A stretch of DNA of 64,000 nt, from NCBI GenBank assembly GCA_030789695.1, contig CM061130.1:16502061-16566060 (forward strand), read 5' to 3'. Positions within the stretch are counted from its first letter, which is position 1. Every line of letters starts with the position of its first letter. The notes beneath the pieces are model-generated. The model saw only the letters and a program-made list of their open reading frames with translations. It did not search any database and was not told the origin of the DNA. This DNA comes from Scilla litardierei. Its lineage: Eukaryota > Streptophyta > Magnoliopsida > Asparagales > Asparagaceae. This document shows positions 13,601 to 23,395 of this stretch, piece by piece. Made by a program: the position numbers and the translations under genes.

Positions 13601-15655
13601 TTCATATCTACTGATGACTCCTTTTTTGAGTCCTATGATTATTTTCTTGATAAACACACTTTTGAATTCAATCGATCAGATGATTGCATTTCTAAGTGAT
13701 GAGTTTTCTTTCTAACTAGATATTCGCATTAAGGCAATTAAGGCAATTATAGAAACTAACGCTTCAATTAGGTCAGAGACCCATATACAACAAGGTCGGG
13801 AAAAATAGTTGCAGGTTATACTTGATGTCCTAAGACTCATGCTCATGTACCAACTTCTGCTGATGTATCAACTCCTGGATCACATATTCCTACATATTCA
13901 TCTATGAATAATTCATCCAGCCAACCAGATCTTAATAGTCTTATTACTCTCTGCAGAGATACTCATAGTTACACTACTCATCTATTATATAAATCTGTAT
14001 CATTTGCATATCTTTATACTGTATATCGTGGTTTTATATCTTTCATTGATACTTCTATCATTCTTATGTCTTTATCCGAAGCTCTTGCACAGATTTGCAA
14101 ATGGTAATGAAAAAAGAAATAACAATATTAGAGGAAAATGGAACTTAAGATCGGTTTCACCTCCCTTCCGACAAGAATGTAATAGGATGTAAATAAGTAT
14201 CTAAGCTTAATAATGATGTCACATTAATCAAGTGGGAAGCTAGACTGATGGCCAATGGTTACTCCTAAATCTATAGTGGTGATTGGTTGAAACTCTCTCT
14301 GACTGCTAAAACAACTTCAGTTCGCCTCCTTATCTATTGTTTCCCTCTACACTAGATATTATAGCAGATGGACATTATAAATAAACTTCTCAATCCTATT
14401 CTTAATGAGAATATATATACAGAACAACAACCATGGTTTATTGCTCAGAAAGAGTTTGAAAAGATTTGTTGATTAAAGCAACCTTTGTATGACCTGAAGT
14501 AATCTCCACTGGCGTGTTTTGAGAGATTTGTTAATGTTATTAAGGATTTAAGAATGCAACAAGAAAAGAAGGATTGCTCTGTGTTATTTCAAATGCATCA
14601 AGAAGACGTATCTTTCTAGTGGTATATGTTAATAAAATAGTGATTGTCACAGATGATGCTGAAAGGATTGAAGCTCTGAAGGCATACTTGCAGCGACATT
14701 TCTAGAGTAGTAATTTTGGGCCAATGCATTATTTCCTTGGTATAGAGGTAGGTAGATCGTGTGAAGTGATTTTGTCACGAAGAATGTAATGGAAATTCTC
14801 ACGACGACTAAGCTATCAGGGTGCAAACCAATCAACTCTCATGCAGATCCAAATTCTTCATGGACGACACATAAGACTTGTAGGAAATCTCAATTATGAC
14901 ACCATGACTCGACTTGTTATCGTGCTTCTAGTGAGTATAGTTAGCTAGGTCATGTTTGCTTCACATACAACCCATGAGAAGGCTATGCTCTGGATAGTAT
15001 GTTATTATCTGAAGAGTGCAGAAGACTCGTGTTCAAATTATAGCTATTGTAAAGGGGATACCTTCTTTGATGATAATTGGGTAAGATCGCCCATTGACAA
15101 GAAATTTATTACAAGATATTATATATCTATTGGAGGAAATTTTGTGATATGAAAAGGGAACAAATGATGGTTTCACGATCAAGTGTAGAATTTGAATTTC
15201 GGTTTATGGGAAATGTCACATGTGAGTTGGTATAGATCCAATATCTCGTGACAAAGCTCCAGTTCACAACTCCTCTACGCATGCAGTTATATTGTGATAA
15301 TAAGACCACCAATCATATTACAAAAAATCATGTATTTCATGAGCGCACTAAGCATACTAAGGTTGCTTATTACCAGAAAAAATCAATAGATGAAAAGCTT
15401 ATGCGGACTCCTTATAAAACCTTCATGAATCAGGTAGCAAACTCGTTCATCAAACCACTTGATATGCTCATATTCAGTTTAGTTGTAGCAAGCTGAGCAT
15501 TCATGATATATATGCACCGGCTTAGAGAAAATGTTAGAATAATTATGTAGTATGTGTAAAGCAGTATATGAGACTTTTATACATAATAAAGTATTTGGGT
15601 TGAAAGATTGACGGTCTCCAACCTTTCCATCAAAACTCCTACTTTCTAATTTATA
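10615..15655 (+). mobile_element. Decayed Ty1/copia retrotransposon
   Basis: A short LTR pair (10615-10754 and 15532-15655) shares TGTTARAATA/ATTATGTAG at its start and ATAATAAAGTATTTGRGTT inside. The left LTR is followed by a primer-binding-like GGTATCGGATC (10756), a decayed match to the tRNA-iMet site, and the right LTR is preceded by a purine-rich AGAGAAAA. Between them the right half still reads as copia reverse transcriptase and RNase H, with many stops. The stretch from 10770 to about 14390 has only fragments, including frames at 10943-11363, 11826-12038 and 12956-14192 that I cannot assign. A shared GAAG next to both ends could be a remnant target-site duplication. Confidence 0.75.
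14400..15496 (+). pseudogene. Ty1/copia reverse transcriptase and RNase H remnant
   Basis: Reading through stops and frame changes, the order is: PWFIAQKEFEKIC then LYDLK (the LYGLKQSP region), ACFERF, YVNK at 14624-14635 where active elements have the catalytic YVDD, NFGPMHYFLGIEV, LVGNLNYDTMTR-like, then RNase H pieces SRSSVEFEF, CDNKTTNHI, VFHERTKHTKV, and a final FIKPLDML. Both catalytic aspartates of the RT box are lost and in-frame stops are frequent, so it is inactive. The last 82 codons (15248-15496) are still open and contain the RNase H C-terminus. Confidence 0.88.
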
Positions 15656-16854
15656 AAAGAAGATATAGAGAGAAAGCTTTGTTTTGTCTTTTAGACTTAT
15701 TATTAGTTATTTAGCAATAGCTTTGTTTTGTCTTTTAGGCTTATTTTTAGTTATTTGGCTTTTAGGACCCTCTTTTATTATTTCTTCTATTTTCTTGTTT
15801 TTTATTTTAGCAAGTGTTGTGGTCATTAGTTCTAAGCAATAAATAAGCATTGTAACAGATATTCAAAATAAACCCTATTGGTTCGTAAGAAATCCTAAAT
15901 CTCTTTAGAATCTACATGCATGTGATGTACTTGTATATGGATGTGTAAGGTACAGGGTGTCAGAACCGAAGGTTATCCATAGTTCTCACCTAAGTCATCA
16001 AACTCTTGATTTACTTATTTCACAAATACACAAATAGCTCATCACAAAAAAACCTTAGATTCACCTCCACAACCCATTCCCCATCAACTAACCCTAAGGG
16101 TAGACAATCCACCCAAAAATAGAAGTGCCTCATTTTCTAACAATCTCAAAAAAAAAATCCATCTACATACCCAACACCGAGTCTAGCACCAAAGGGGAGT
16201 GGCCTACATGTGTGATTAAATAGAAGTACTCATGTGAGGGGAAAAAACATCTCCAAAGACAATTCGGCTCAAAATGTCCATGCAAGGTTAAATGCAACCT
16301 AGATGTGATTAGAAGAAACCTCCCCTTTTTAGATTCTTTATATAAACTTCTTCCTAACTATATATAACTACAATTAAAAGGGATGTGATATATTAGATAT
16401 CCTTCTAAATTCGACAGCTGATATTTCTTCCAATCTGTCAATTGTTAGTATGAGTAAATGAAACATTAACACAAATCTTTTACCCAAAAAAGCAAAACAG
16501 TATCAAAAGATTATTTTGCATTATGAATCTAAAACCGTTATAATTAAAGTTTACATTACACATCAGGATAATACACAACACCAAACTTTAATATCATGTG
16601 CATTGCACACACACACACACAATTGACACCACAGATCCAATCATCTCTTGCTATTATAACCCGAAAGGGTATTTGACGCTTCACTCCAACGCAGATCTTG
16701 GCAAATAACCATAGATCACTAAGAAATATGGTGGACCGTGAGAAAAAAATTAACGAAAGGCAACCGCCAACTACTTTTGCCGCTAACACCTTAAAACTTT
16801 CTACAGCTCTCTCCTAACTCCTAACCCCTAACCCCCAATCCCCACCCTCTTCAG
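15656..16854. other. Right copy of the old LTR-like repeat, then non-coding
   Basis: From 15660 to about 16090 the sequence matches 9300-10020 in order, with an internal small duplication of AGCTTTGTTTTGTCTTTTAG. The rest is AT-rich with a CA run near 16610 and a C-rich stretch (CTAACCCCTAACCCCC) near 16820. A 77-codon minus-strand frame at 16556-16789 is unassigned. Confidence 0.5.
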
Positions 16855-17046
16855 GCCAGACCACACCACAGCAACACTCATATTCCCCTTGAAGAAGTGG
16901 CAAGTATCGAGCGAGTGACTCACGAGTTATTCGAACAGATCGCACCCAAGCAGCCCCCAAAATCGTTAATAAGTGATTACTCCGATTACTCTGATCTCTC
17001 AAATCAAGATTCCATCCCTGAATTTGAGAAGCTACTAAATCTCTAG
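16855..17046 (+). other. Candidate host gene fragment A, unknown product
   Basis: The bases before 16855 are a C/T-rich tract ending TTCAG, which looks like a splice acceptor. The frame is then open for 63 codons to TAG. It reads with gene-like composition: LEEVASIERVTHELFEQIAP and ISDYSDYSDLSNQDSIPEFE. I do not recognise the family. It is the first of four plus-strand open stretches (16855, 17113, 17322, 19469) inside intron 2 of the E1-alpha gene and antisense to it. They may be exons of one gene, or a captured fragment. Confidence 0.3.
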
Positions 17047-17112
17047 GAGTCCTAGAGTAATGAGCTCTCTTCTTTTATTTTGATGATAATTTTTGCCCCC
17101 TTTAGTTTCCAG

Positions 17113-17262
17113 CTGAAGCTGGTTTGGGAAGGAGCTGGGGTGGTTGAAGAGTTAATAAAGACCGAGCAGTGCAGAGATCTCAATTGCATCGATAAAGAGC
17201 ACCACATGAGTATAAAATCAGAATCAATTCTTGCTTCATCTCAAAACATTGTAGCCTTATGA
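17113..17262 (+). other. Candidate host gene fragment B, unknown product
   Basis: After a CCCCCTTTAGTTTCCAG acceptor-like tract the frame reads LKLVWEGAGVVEELIKTE, then QCRDLNCIDKEHHMS, before TGA. A donor-like GTATAA lies just after the codons for HHM. The composition differs from the flanking AT-rich sequence and from the retroelements. No family was recognised. Confidence 0.3.
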
Positions 17263-17321
17263 TTGATCATATGGTTTGGTTTTGGAATTAATTGGTACAG
17301 TTGTAGAATGAAATTGGCTTC

Positions 17322-17412
17322 ATGAAGATTCTGCAGGAGCCGGCCAATAGAATGGATTGGCTTGTTATGGACAAGGAAAAAGATGGTTATTATAATATGC
17401 CGAATTTAGGTA
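17322..17412 (+). other. Candidate host gene fragment C, unknown product
   Basis: An open stretch reading MKILQEPANRMDWLVMDKE then KDGYYNMPNLG runs into GTAAAT, a donor-like site at 17410. Internal CTGCAG at the QEP codons could be an alternative acceptor. It lies 169 bp left of the small LTR element at 17581. Confidence 0.3.
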
Positions 17413-17608
17413 AATTTATTTGGGGACTTCTAATTTCGGGTTGTTTGGTCAAGGAAAGACCATATTTATCAGTTTTGATTGCAAGGTTTCTTGAACTAAA
17501 ACAACTTTTTTAATAATGATTTAGATGGAATTTTTAAACTTTCAATAACCATTGGCGTCCAGAGGGAATTTGCAACATTGTGTTAGATCCGTGCGCGGCT
17601 AAAGAGGG

Positions 17609-17700
17609 GAGGAAATTACTTTGCGCACAACAAGTCATGGAGAAATTACTTTGCGCACAACAAGTCATAGAGAAATTACTTTGCGCACCACAAGGAGGGT
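17609..17700 (+). repeat. 30-bp direct repeats inside the LTR
   Basis: The unit GAAATTACTTTGCGCACAAC with its following CAAGTCATGGA occurs three times, the last copy shortened (GCGCACCACAAGG). The right LTR has the same array at about 19014-19105. Confidence 0.9.
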
Positions 17701-17914
17701 TTTTCTATTTAAACTAGGGCTGGCCGTCATTTGTATTCATGCTTGATATTGGAAATTATTCTATTGAGCGTCTTAGGAGTAGTTCTTAGATTAGACGAGT
17801 GCGGACGTCCTCTAGGCGTCTTGGGAGGAGAATACACCTTTTGTATTCAATTATCTCGTTTTCTCTTTACTATTTTGCTATAAAAATTGGATCTTTGGTT
17901 GGTTCCTAATAATT

Positions 17915-17926
17915 TGGTATCAGAGC
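17915..17926 (+). other. Primer-binding site, tRNA-iMet type
   Basis: TGGTATCAGAGC starts four bases after the 5' LTR. This is the standard plant initiator-tRNA-Met primer site for minus-strand DNA synthesis. Confidence 0.9.
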
Positions 17927-17938
17927 GCGTGACGATCC

Positions 17939-18955
17939 ATGACGGGAATTGAATGGGTAAAGAAATCGGTTGACGATTTGGTGGAATACATCGAGCACAT
18001 GAAGGCAAGACAAGCAAAGAACGACGAGCAATTTGCAAAAATCATGGAGCTATTGACGGCGCGCATCCACGACGGCAAAAACCCTAATTTTGGGGAAAAG
18101 ACGTCACCTTTGGAGGAGAAAAGCCCAGATCTAGAAATTTCAGATCCAGATCTGAAATTTTCAGATCCAGATCTGAAGGCGACGGAGGAAGACGAGAAAA
18201 TTTTTAGATCTGAAAATTTCAGATTTGAATCTGATGGCGATGAAAATCCAGATTTAAAGGCGGCGGCGGAAGACGAGGACGAGCCCCCAAGGCGAGCAAA
18301 CCCTAGCCGTCGTCTCAAAAAGACGGCCACGCCCCCTACAGAAATTCTGCAGGGCCGGCCAGCCCTGCAGCAATTCTGCAAGGCCCTGCAGATCTGCGCA
18401 GAAATTCTGCAGAATTTCTGCAGGAATCTGCAGGAAATCTGCAGGAAATCTGCAGCATTTCTGCAGAAATCCTGCAGAATTCTGCAGAGGCCCTGCAGAA
18501 TTTCTGCAGGGCCCTGCAGGCCTGCAGAAATTCTGCAGCGGCCCTGCAGGCCTGCAGATTTTCTGCAGGGGCCCTGCAGGCCCCGGCATGGGCCCAGGAG
18601 CTCCTACAGGGCCTATGTTGGGCTCTGCAAGGCCCGACAGCCCCTTCAGCACCGACGATGGGCCCTCCGATGCAGTGGACAGCGAGTTTTTGACTTCCTG
18701 AGCCCAATACAGCGAACATTCGAGCTTCCGGAAGGGCGACGTGGGCCACAAGGCTCTTGGTTTTCAGTTCAAAGTCCTTCAGAACGACAACATCTCAGTT
18801 TAGGCTATAGATGGCCTTCAGATCTGACTGGTGGTGACCGTGGCTTTCGTCTGGACGTTGATGAAGGTGGTGGAGACATATCTCATCCTTTCGATCCGGG
18901 AGGAGACTTGCAGTACGTGGAATGGATGGCACACACACTCCATGCACCACCTTGA
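17939..18955 (+). CDS. Gag-like ORF of the small LTR element
   Basis: A 338-codon ORF starts 12 bases after the primer site. Residues 1-50 form a charged, helical segment (WVKKSVDDLVEYIEHMKARQ...) resembling the N-terminus of plant retrotransposon Gag. Residues 51-135 are acidic, with repeated SDPDLKFSDPDL-type phrases. Residues 136-215 are the translation of the CTGCAG array (ILQ, FLQ, RPCRPA units). The tail has no zinc knuckle or protease. The ORF is uninterrupted, but its middle is low-complexity, so whether a functional protein is made is open. Antisense frames over the array are shadows. Confidence 0.6.
   Translation: MTGIEWVKKSVDDLVEYIEHMKARQAKNDEQFAKIMELLTARIHDGKNPNFGEKTSPLEEKSPDLEISDPDLKFSDPDLKATEEDEKIFRSENFRFESDGDENPDLKAAAEDEDEPPRRANPSRRLKKTATPPTEILQGRPALQQFCKALQICAEILQNFCRNLQEICRKSAAFLQKSCRILQRPCRISAGPCRPAEILQRPCRPADFLQGPCRPRHGPRSSYRAYVGLCKARQPLQHRRWALRCSGQRVFDFLSPIQRTFELPEGRRGPQGSWFSVQSPSERQHLSLGYRWPSDLTGGDRGFRLDVDEGGGDISHPFDPGGDLQYVEWMAHTLHAPP
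18347..18579. repeat. CTGCAG palindrome array
   Basis: By eye 20 exact copies of CTGCAG occur in 233 bp, spaced 2 to 15 bases apart by short A/T or GGCC fillers. The spacing is irregular, so this is not a simple fixed-period satellite. Confidence 0.95.
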
Positions 18956-19468
18956 GGACAATGTGGATTTTCAGGGGCGGAGTAATGTTAGATCCGTGCG
19001 CGGCTAAAGAGGGGAGGAAATTACTTTGCGCACAACAAATCATGGAGAAATTACTTTGCGCACAACAAGTCATGGAGAAATTACTTTGCGCACCACAAGG
19101 AGGGTTTTTCTATTTAAATTAGGGCTAGCCGTCATTTGTATTCATGCTTGATATTGGAAATTATTCTATTGAGCGTCTTAGGAGTAGTTCTTAGATTAGA
19201 CGAGTGCGGACGTCCTCTAGGCGTCTTGGGAGGAGAATACACCTTTTGTATTCAATTATCTTGTTTTCTCTTTACTATTTTGCTATAAAAATTGGATCTT
19301 TGGTTGGTTCCTAACACATTGCTATTTTAAATTACCCAAAAAAAACATTGCTATTTTACAATGGTGATGTTTGAGTTTGTGTTTTGGTGGGCCTTCAAGC
19401 TCCCTAACTCATCTTGGGCCATCAATGATGGTAGCTTACTAGATTGAATCCTGCTGGCCATTTATTAG

Positions 19469-19621
19469 GCCTACAGTCAATATGTGGCTCATGTCGATCT
19501 TGAGCCACAATCAGAGAGGTGCGATGTGTGTGATATTGTGGACAGCCATGCAGTTTTTCAAGTTGGGAAGAATGGGAGGATGATCGCAAAGGCAATCGAA
19601 CCTCTTCGGCAGTTCAAATGA
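19469..19621 (+). other. Candidate host gene fragment D, terminal exon-like
   Basis: After CCATTTATTAG the frame is open for 50 codons to TGA: AYSQYVAHVDLEPQSERCD, VCDIVDSHAVFQVGKNGRM, then a basic end AKAIEPLRQFK. It lies just right of the small LTR element, so that element would sit in the intron between fragments C and D. The composition is gene-like. I cannot name the family. Confidence 0.3.
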
Positions 19622-22533
19622 AAGAAGAAACTAAAGGAAGAATTTTTTTCATGATAAGACATGTAATCTTTCTTTATCTTATTTTGTTTCAAAGATTTCT
19701 TTTGAATTATTTCCTCTCTTTTAAGACTTTGTTTCATTTTATTTTCTATTTTTATTGTTATGATTTTCATGAGTTGTGGATGATGCAATTTTAATGTGTA
19801 GAGTGGATTCGCTCAAGATGTTTGTTGTAATGCCAAAGACTAAGAGAACATAGGATAATGCAGTCCTCTTCTATAATAGTTACTGCATAATGACAATGCG
19901 TGCACTAACTTGATATGATTTTCAATGCTATTTTCCTGATCAAATAATCTTCGACATCTAGGATGGAATAAGTAGAGCATAGAATAATAACATTGCATTT
20001 GTTCCTTACCACATAGACATGTATTCTCTGCCTCCAGTTTTGCATAAAAGCATATGTAAGCTAGAATTGCGACATTCAATAAATATTAGTTTTTCATCAC
20101 CTGATATTTTGCTTCATTAAAATGCATACAATTTCATATTTTATGTGTATCTGACAAGAAACTTGTCCCCATATATGCTCATTCTTGAATCATCATGGAA
20201 TGAACAAATTCTCCTTATGCAACTTTTCTCCTGCAACACCCCAAGAACCATGTTTTCTGTTGCAAATGTGATCTCCCGGTCGGTCACCTCGCTTACTCTG
20301 CCTACTGGAAGTAAGAAGATATTCCAAAGTCTTCAACCACGCTTCTTGCGCCTTACATATTGGTTTATGAGTACATGGTCTACTAAGTGTATCTTCTACT
20401 TACAACGAACTCGTTAATATTTCTATGTTGTTCATATTGGTGTCCAGCCATGTCCCAAAGTCTACCTAAGCCCATGAAATAGCTCTTGCCAACAACCTGT
20501 GAGAACTTTTCGACATAGAAACAAATTTGTTGCAAATAAATTCATTCAATTGACAGTTACAAGAGTACATTTTTTTTCTTTTTTGCCACTGTGCTTTTGC
20601 CCACTGGAACTCAATCCCTTTTTTTTACAAAAAGGAAAATTCAACCATAAATTGACTGGATCAAGATGTTTCATGCCAATATAACCACAGGTATGCAAAT
20701 TGCAAAAGAAAATATTCATACATGGTCTTAGAAGGTTTAGATAGCAAAAAAAAAAGTTTTCATGCAAAAAATCTTAGCACGTTAAGCTTTAGAATTAGAA
20801 TGGAATAAAAAGGTTTGACACACTAAACAGTCGTATCCTACGGCTTTGAGTCGTTAGATTTCAAGAAAAAGTTAAAGGACAATGGGTACCACTAAGCTAA
20901 ATTAATAACTACTATGAAAACCAGAGCTCCACGCAGAAGTAACGAAATACCCTTTTTATATTTACTAAGCTGTTACATGTCCCACATACGACATTGTTAG
21001 ACTGTATCCATGTAAACGTCAGTCAAGTAAACCTGATTCAGGCACTTCGTCGTTAACTTAAAACTTTGTTAGTCAAGTAAACCTAGATTCAGGCACTTCG
21101 TCACATCCTCAATCTCAAGTTAACTTAAAACTCCATTCACGTTACATACTTGGAACAGACTAATTTTTTAAACCAAATAGATATCAATGTCACAATAATT
21201 AACTATGGTCAACCTCCTCACACTCAGCAAATGGCCCAATAAGCTAAACACAAAGTGCATTAATTCACTCATCATTTAGCTCTCCTCTTGGATTTGTTTA
21301 CACCTGACACTTTTCACTTCCATCATTTGGTACAACAGATACTGCCATGAGCAAAACAACTCAGTAAATGTACAAGCTATATCCTCTAACATATCCTTGT
21401 TCAAAATTTGTTTGCTCTACTCTATTTTATCTTTTTAATCCAAACCTAGCCGCTTTCCTCAATAACCAGCATGAGTTGCCTTCCGATAGACTGTTAAATA
21501 CTCCAAATTTTACTTGTATAAGTCAAGATTCTCAAAGTATCAAGATATATGGTCTTCCACACAACTAAAAGCTTAATTGAGCAAACATGTCGCATTTTTT
21601 CAGATGTTGCTGATAAATAACCCTCTCATTCAAGAAGAAAGCAGATAATAATAAATTGTGTCAATTCATTCATCTTCCACGCGAAGTATTGTTGTCCACC
21701 TCACTTGCCAAATAGGCACTTAGCTCAACACCATCACTAGGCACTACTAGGCATTATCACCAATTCCACATTACAACTTCCACTTGAAATAGATGATGCT
21801 CCAAAAATACAACATCCTATTCGCAAAACCAAAAACCCAATTCCTTCTTATATCTCTATTTCCGTAGAATGTAGATCAACAATAGATGTGAGGAGAAAAC
21901 ACTCTCTAACAATTAATAACAAAACATAAATTATTTCAGGGTCAAACATGTTCGAGTTGCAAATACACGCCTAATCTGCCAATCTCATCACACATCTTCA
22001 TTCAACAGCGACCCTGCTAGAGCGCATCAGCTAGTTTCTGCACAGCCACCTACAAACAGCTATTTCGTATATCATCCTCAATCCATATGCCAACAGTACT
22101 AGAGACCTGCACATACCACTAAAGGAACATCAAAAGCAAGTTTTTCTTTTGTAATTTAAAGAGTCAGTTACACGCTTACAATTGATATTTGATCGCTTCC
22201 AACTGTCACTGTATAAGCAAAGGACTGCAAGAAAACCATCTCAAACGTACACTCAATTGTTGTGATGTGTTGTGCTACAAGCCTACTTATTTATCTATTA
22301 TATATAATAGCAAACATAGTCATCCAATGCCCAGGCTGCCCACATACTAAAATGTCCAAAGTTGATTAGGTCAAATCAGATAAGAACATATATGTCATGG
22401 ATGTATATATTAGCAGACAAACTGTCATTGACCATACGATTAAATCAAAATACCTAGATAGCTCAGCATCATATCAATTTGTATAAAACCCAGATGAAAA
22501 AAGGAAAGAAAATGGGTCGTGTTGGATTGTGAC
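19622..22533. other. Intron 2 of the E1-alpha gene, right part, no gene seen
   Basis: AT-rich and without recognised coding sequence. A short imperfect direct repeat with AGTCAAGTAAACCT and GATTCAGGCACTTCGTC lies at about 21020-21103. The donor site of exon 2 is at the right edge. Confidence 0.6.
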
Positions 22534-22613
22534 CTTGAGACCGGGAACATAGTCTCCACGCTTGTAATACGCAGGGCTCTTGGCTGCCCTCCATTCTGCT
22601 GTTCCCATTCCAT
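22534..22613 (-). CDS. PDHA: Pyruvate dehydrogenase E1-alpha, exon 2
   Basis: An 80-nt exon between CCTGCAG|ATGGAATGGG and TCTCAAG|GTCACA. Its first two bases complete a Tyr codon begun by the last base of exon 1, giving [18 protein letters not shown] then RGDYVPGLK. This is the block after the cofactor motif that helps form the active site. The exon ends in phase 0 and joins exon 3 at 8489. An 85-bp intron separates it from exon 1, whereas the next intron is about 14 kb. Confidence 0.94.
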
Positions 22614-22698
22614 CTGCAGGACAACAGCAACTAAAGATGTAATCTTTCTTTTTTAAAAAAGAATTAAAAGGGAGAGAAACAAAATAAATCACACATAC

Positions 22699-23395
22699 AA
22701 TGATTATTCTCGCAGACCAAAATCACAGGCAAATCCCACAGGGCCGACACATTCAAAGCCTCAAACAACTGCCCTTGATTTGCAGCCCCATCGCCATACA
22801 TGGCGAAGGTGACGCTCTCATCCTTCAGGTACCTCTGCCCAAAAGCAACCCCACATCCCAACGGGATCTGGGCTCCGACGATCCCATGACCGCCGTAAAA
22901 ATTGGCATCCTTCTTATAGAAATGCATCGATCCTCCCTTCCCGCGGGAGCATCCGTCCTTTCGTCCCATGAGCTCCGCGAAGGACTCCAATAGCGTCCCG
23001 CCGCGGCTGAGGAAGATGCAGTGGTCGCGATAGGCGGTGATGATGGCGTCCTTCTTGGTGATGGAGGCCTCCATTCCGACGCTTACGGCCTCCTGGCCGT
23101 CGTAGAGGTGGCAGAACCCGCGAATGAGCTTGGATTTGTAGAGGGAGTCAGCGGCGATCTCCATGCGGCGCATGAGGGACATGTCGCGGAAGAAGGATAG
23201 GAGCTCTGACGGGGAGGTGGCGACGGATCTGGACGGGGGATCGCAGTTGTGTGCGGTGAAGGGGATGCTCGTCTCGATCGTTAGGGTTTCGTCGCTGCTA
23301 GAAGAGGAGAATGGACGGGTCAGGCGGAAGAGGGCGGCGGAGGGCGTCGACGATTGAATACGGCGGAACGCCGCAGCGGTGGCCATTGCAGACAA
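22699..23395 (-). CDS. PDHA: Pyruvate dehydrogenase E1 component subunit alpha, mitochondrial, exon 1
   Basis: E1-alpha with E1-beta forms the thiamine-diphosphate enzyme that decarboxylates pyruvate in the mitochondrial pyruvate dehydrogenase complex. This exon encodes residues 1-232. Residues 1 to about 35 are Arg-, Ser- and Ala-rich with no acidic residue until SSSSSDE, as expected of a mitochondrial transit peptide. Then follow the conserved blocks [47 protein letters not shown] and [13 protein letters not shown]. The thiamine-diphosphate motif begins at GDGAANQG (about residue 201) and ends in CENNH at the exon border. The donor is CATT|GTATGT. I chose the first ATG at 23395; a second at 23386 is also possible. 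Exons 1-3 give about 285 of the roughly 390 residues usual for the family; the C-terminus is outside the window or lost. Confidence 0.95.

Larger units (their letters stand above)
17581..19316 (+). mobile_element. Small non-autonomous LTR retrotransposon, structurally complete
   Basis: LTRs at 17581-17911 and 18986-19316 (331 bp each) start TGTTAG and end CTAATA / CTAACA. The element is flanked by a perfect 5-bp target-site duplication CATTG (17576-17580 and 19317-19321). A primer site for tRNA-iMet follows the left LTR and a purine tract AGGGGCGGAG (18973-18982) precedes the right one. By eye the two LTRs differ at six positions, all transitions, so insertion was fairly recent. The interior holds one gag-like ORF and a CTGCAG array and no pol, so it must be mobilised by another element's enzymes. 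It sits in intron 2 of the E1-alpha gene. Confidence 0.93.

Noticed and set aside
16810..16845. Telomere-like CTAACCCCTAACCCCC
   Set aside because: Only two or three imperfect units, not the plant CCCTAAA repeat, in a C/T-rich tract next to an acceptor-like site.
17915..17926. tRNA gene at TGGTATCAGAGC (also 44381)
   Set aside because: Only the primer-complement of the initiator tRNA 3' end is present, with no tRNA fold around it.
17920..18751. Minus-strand ORFs of 137-165 codons
   Set aside because: They are shadows of the gag-like ORF and the CTGCAG array, whose palindromes keep several frames open.
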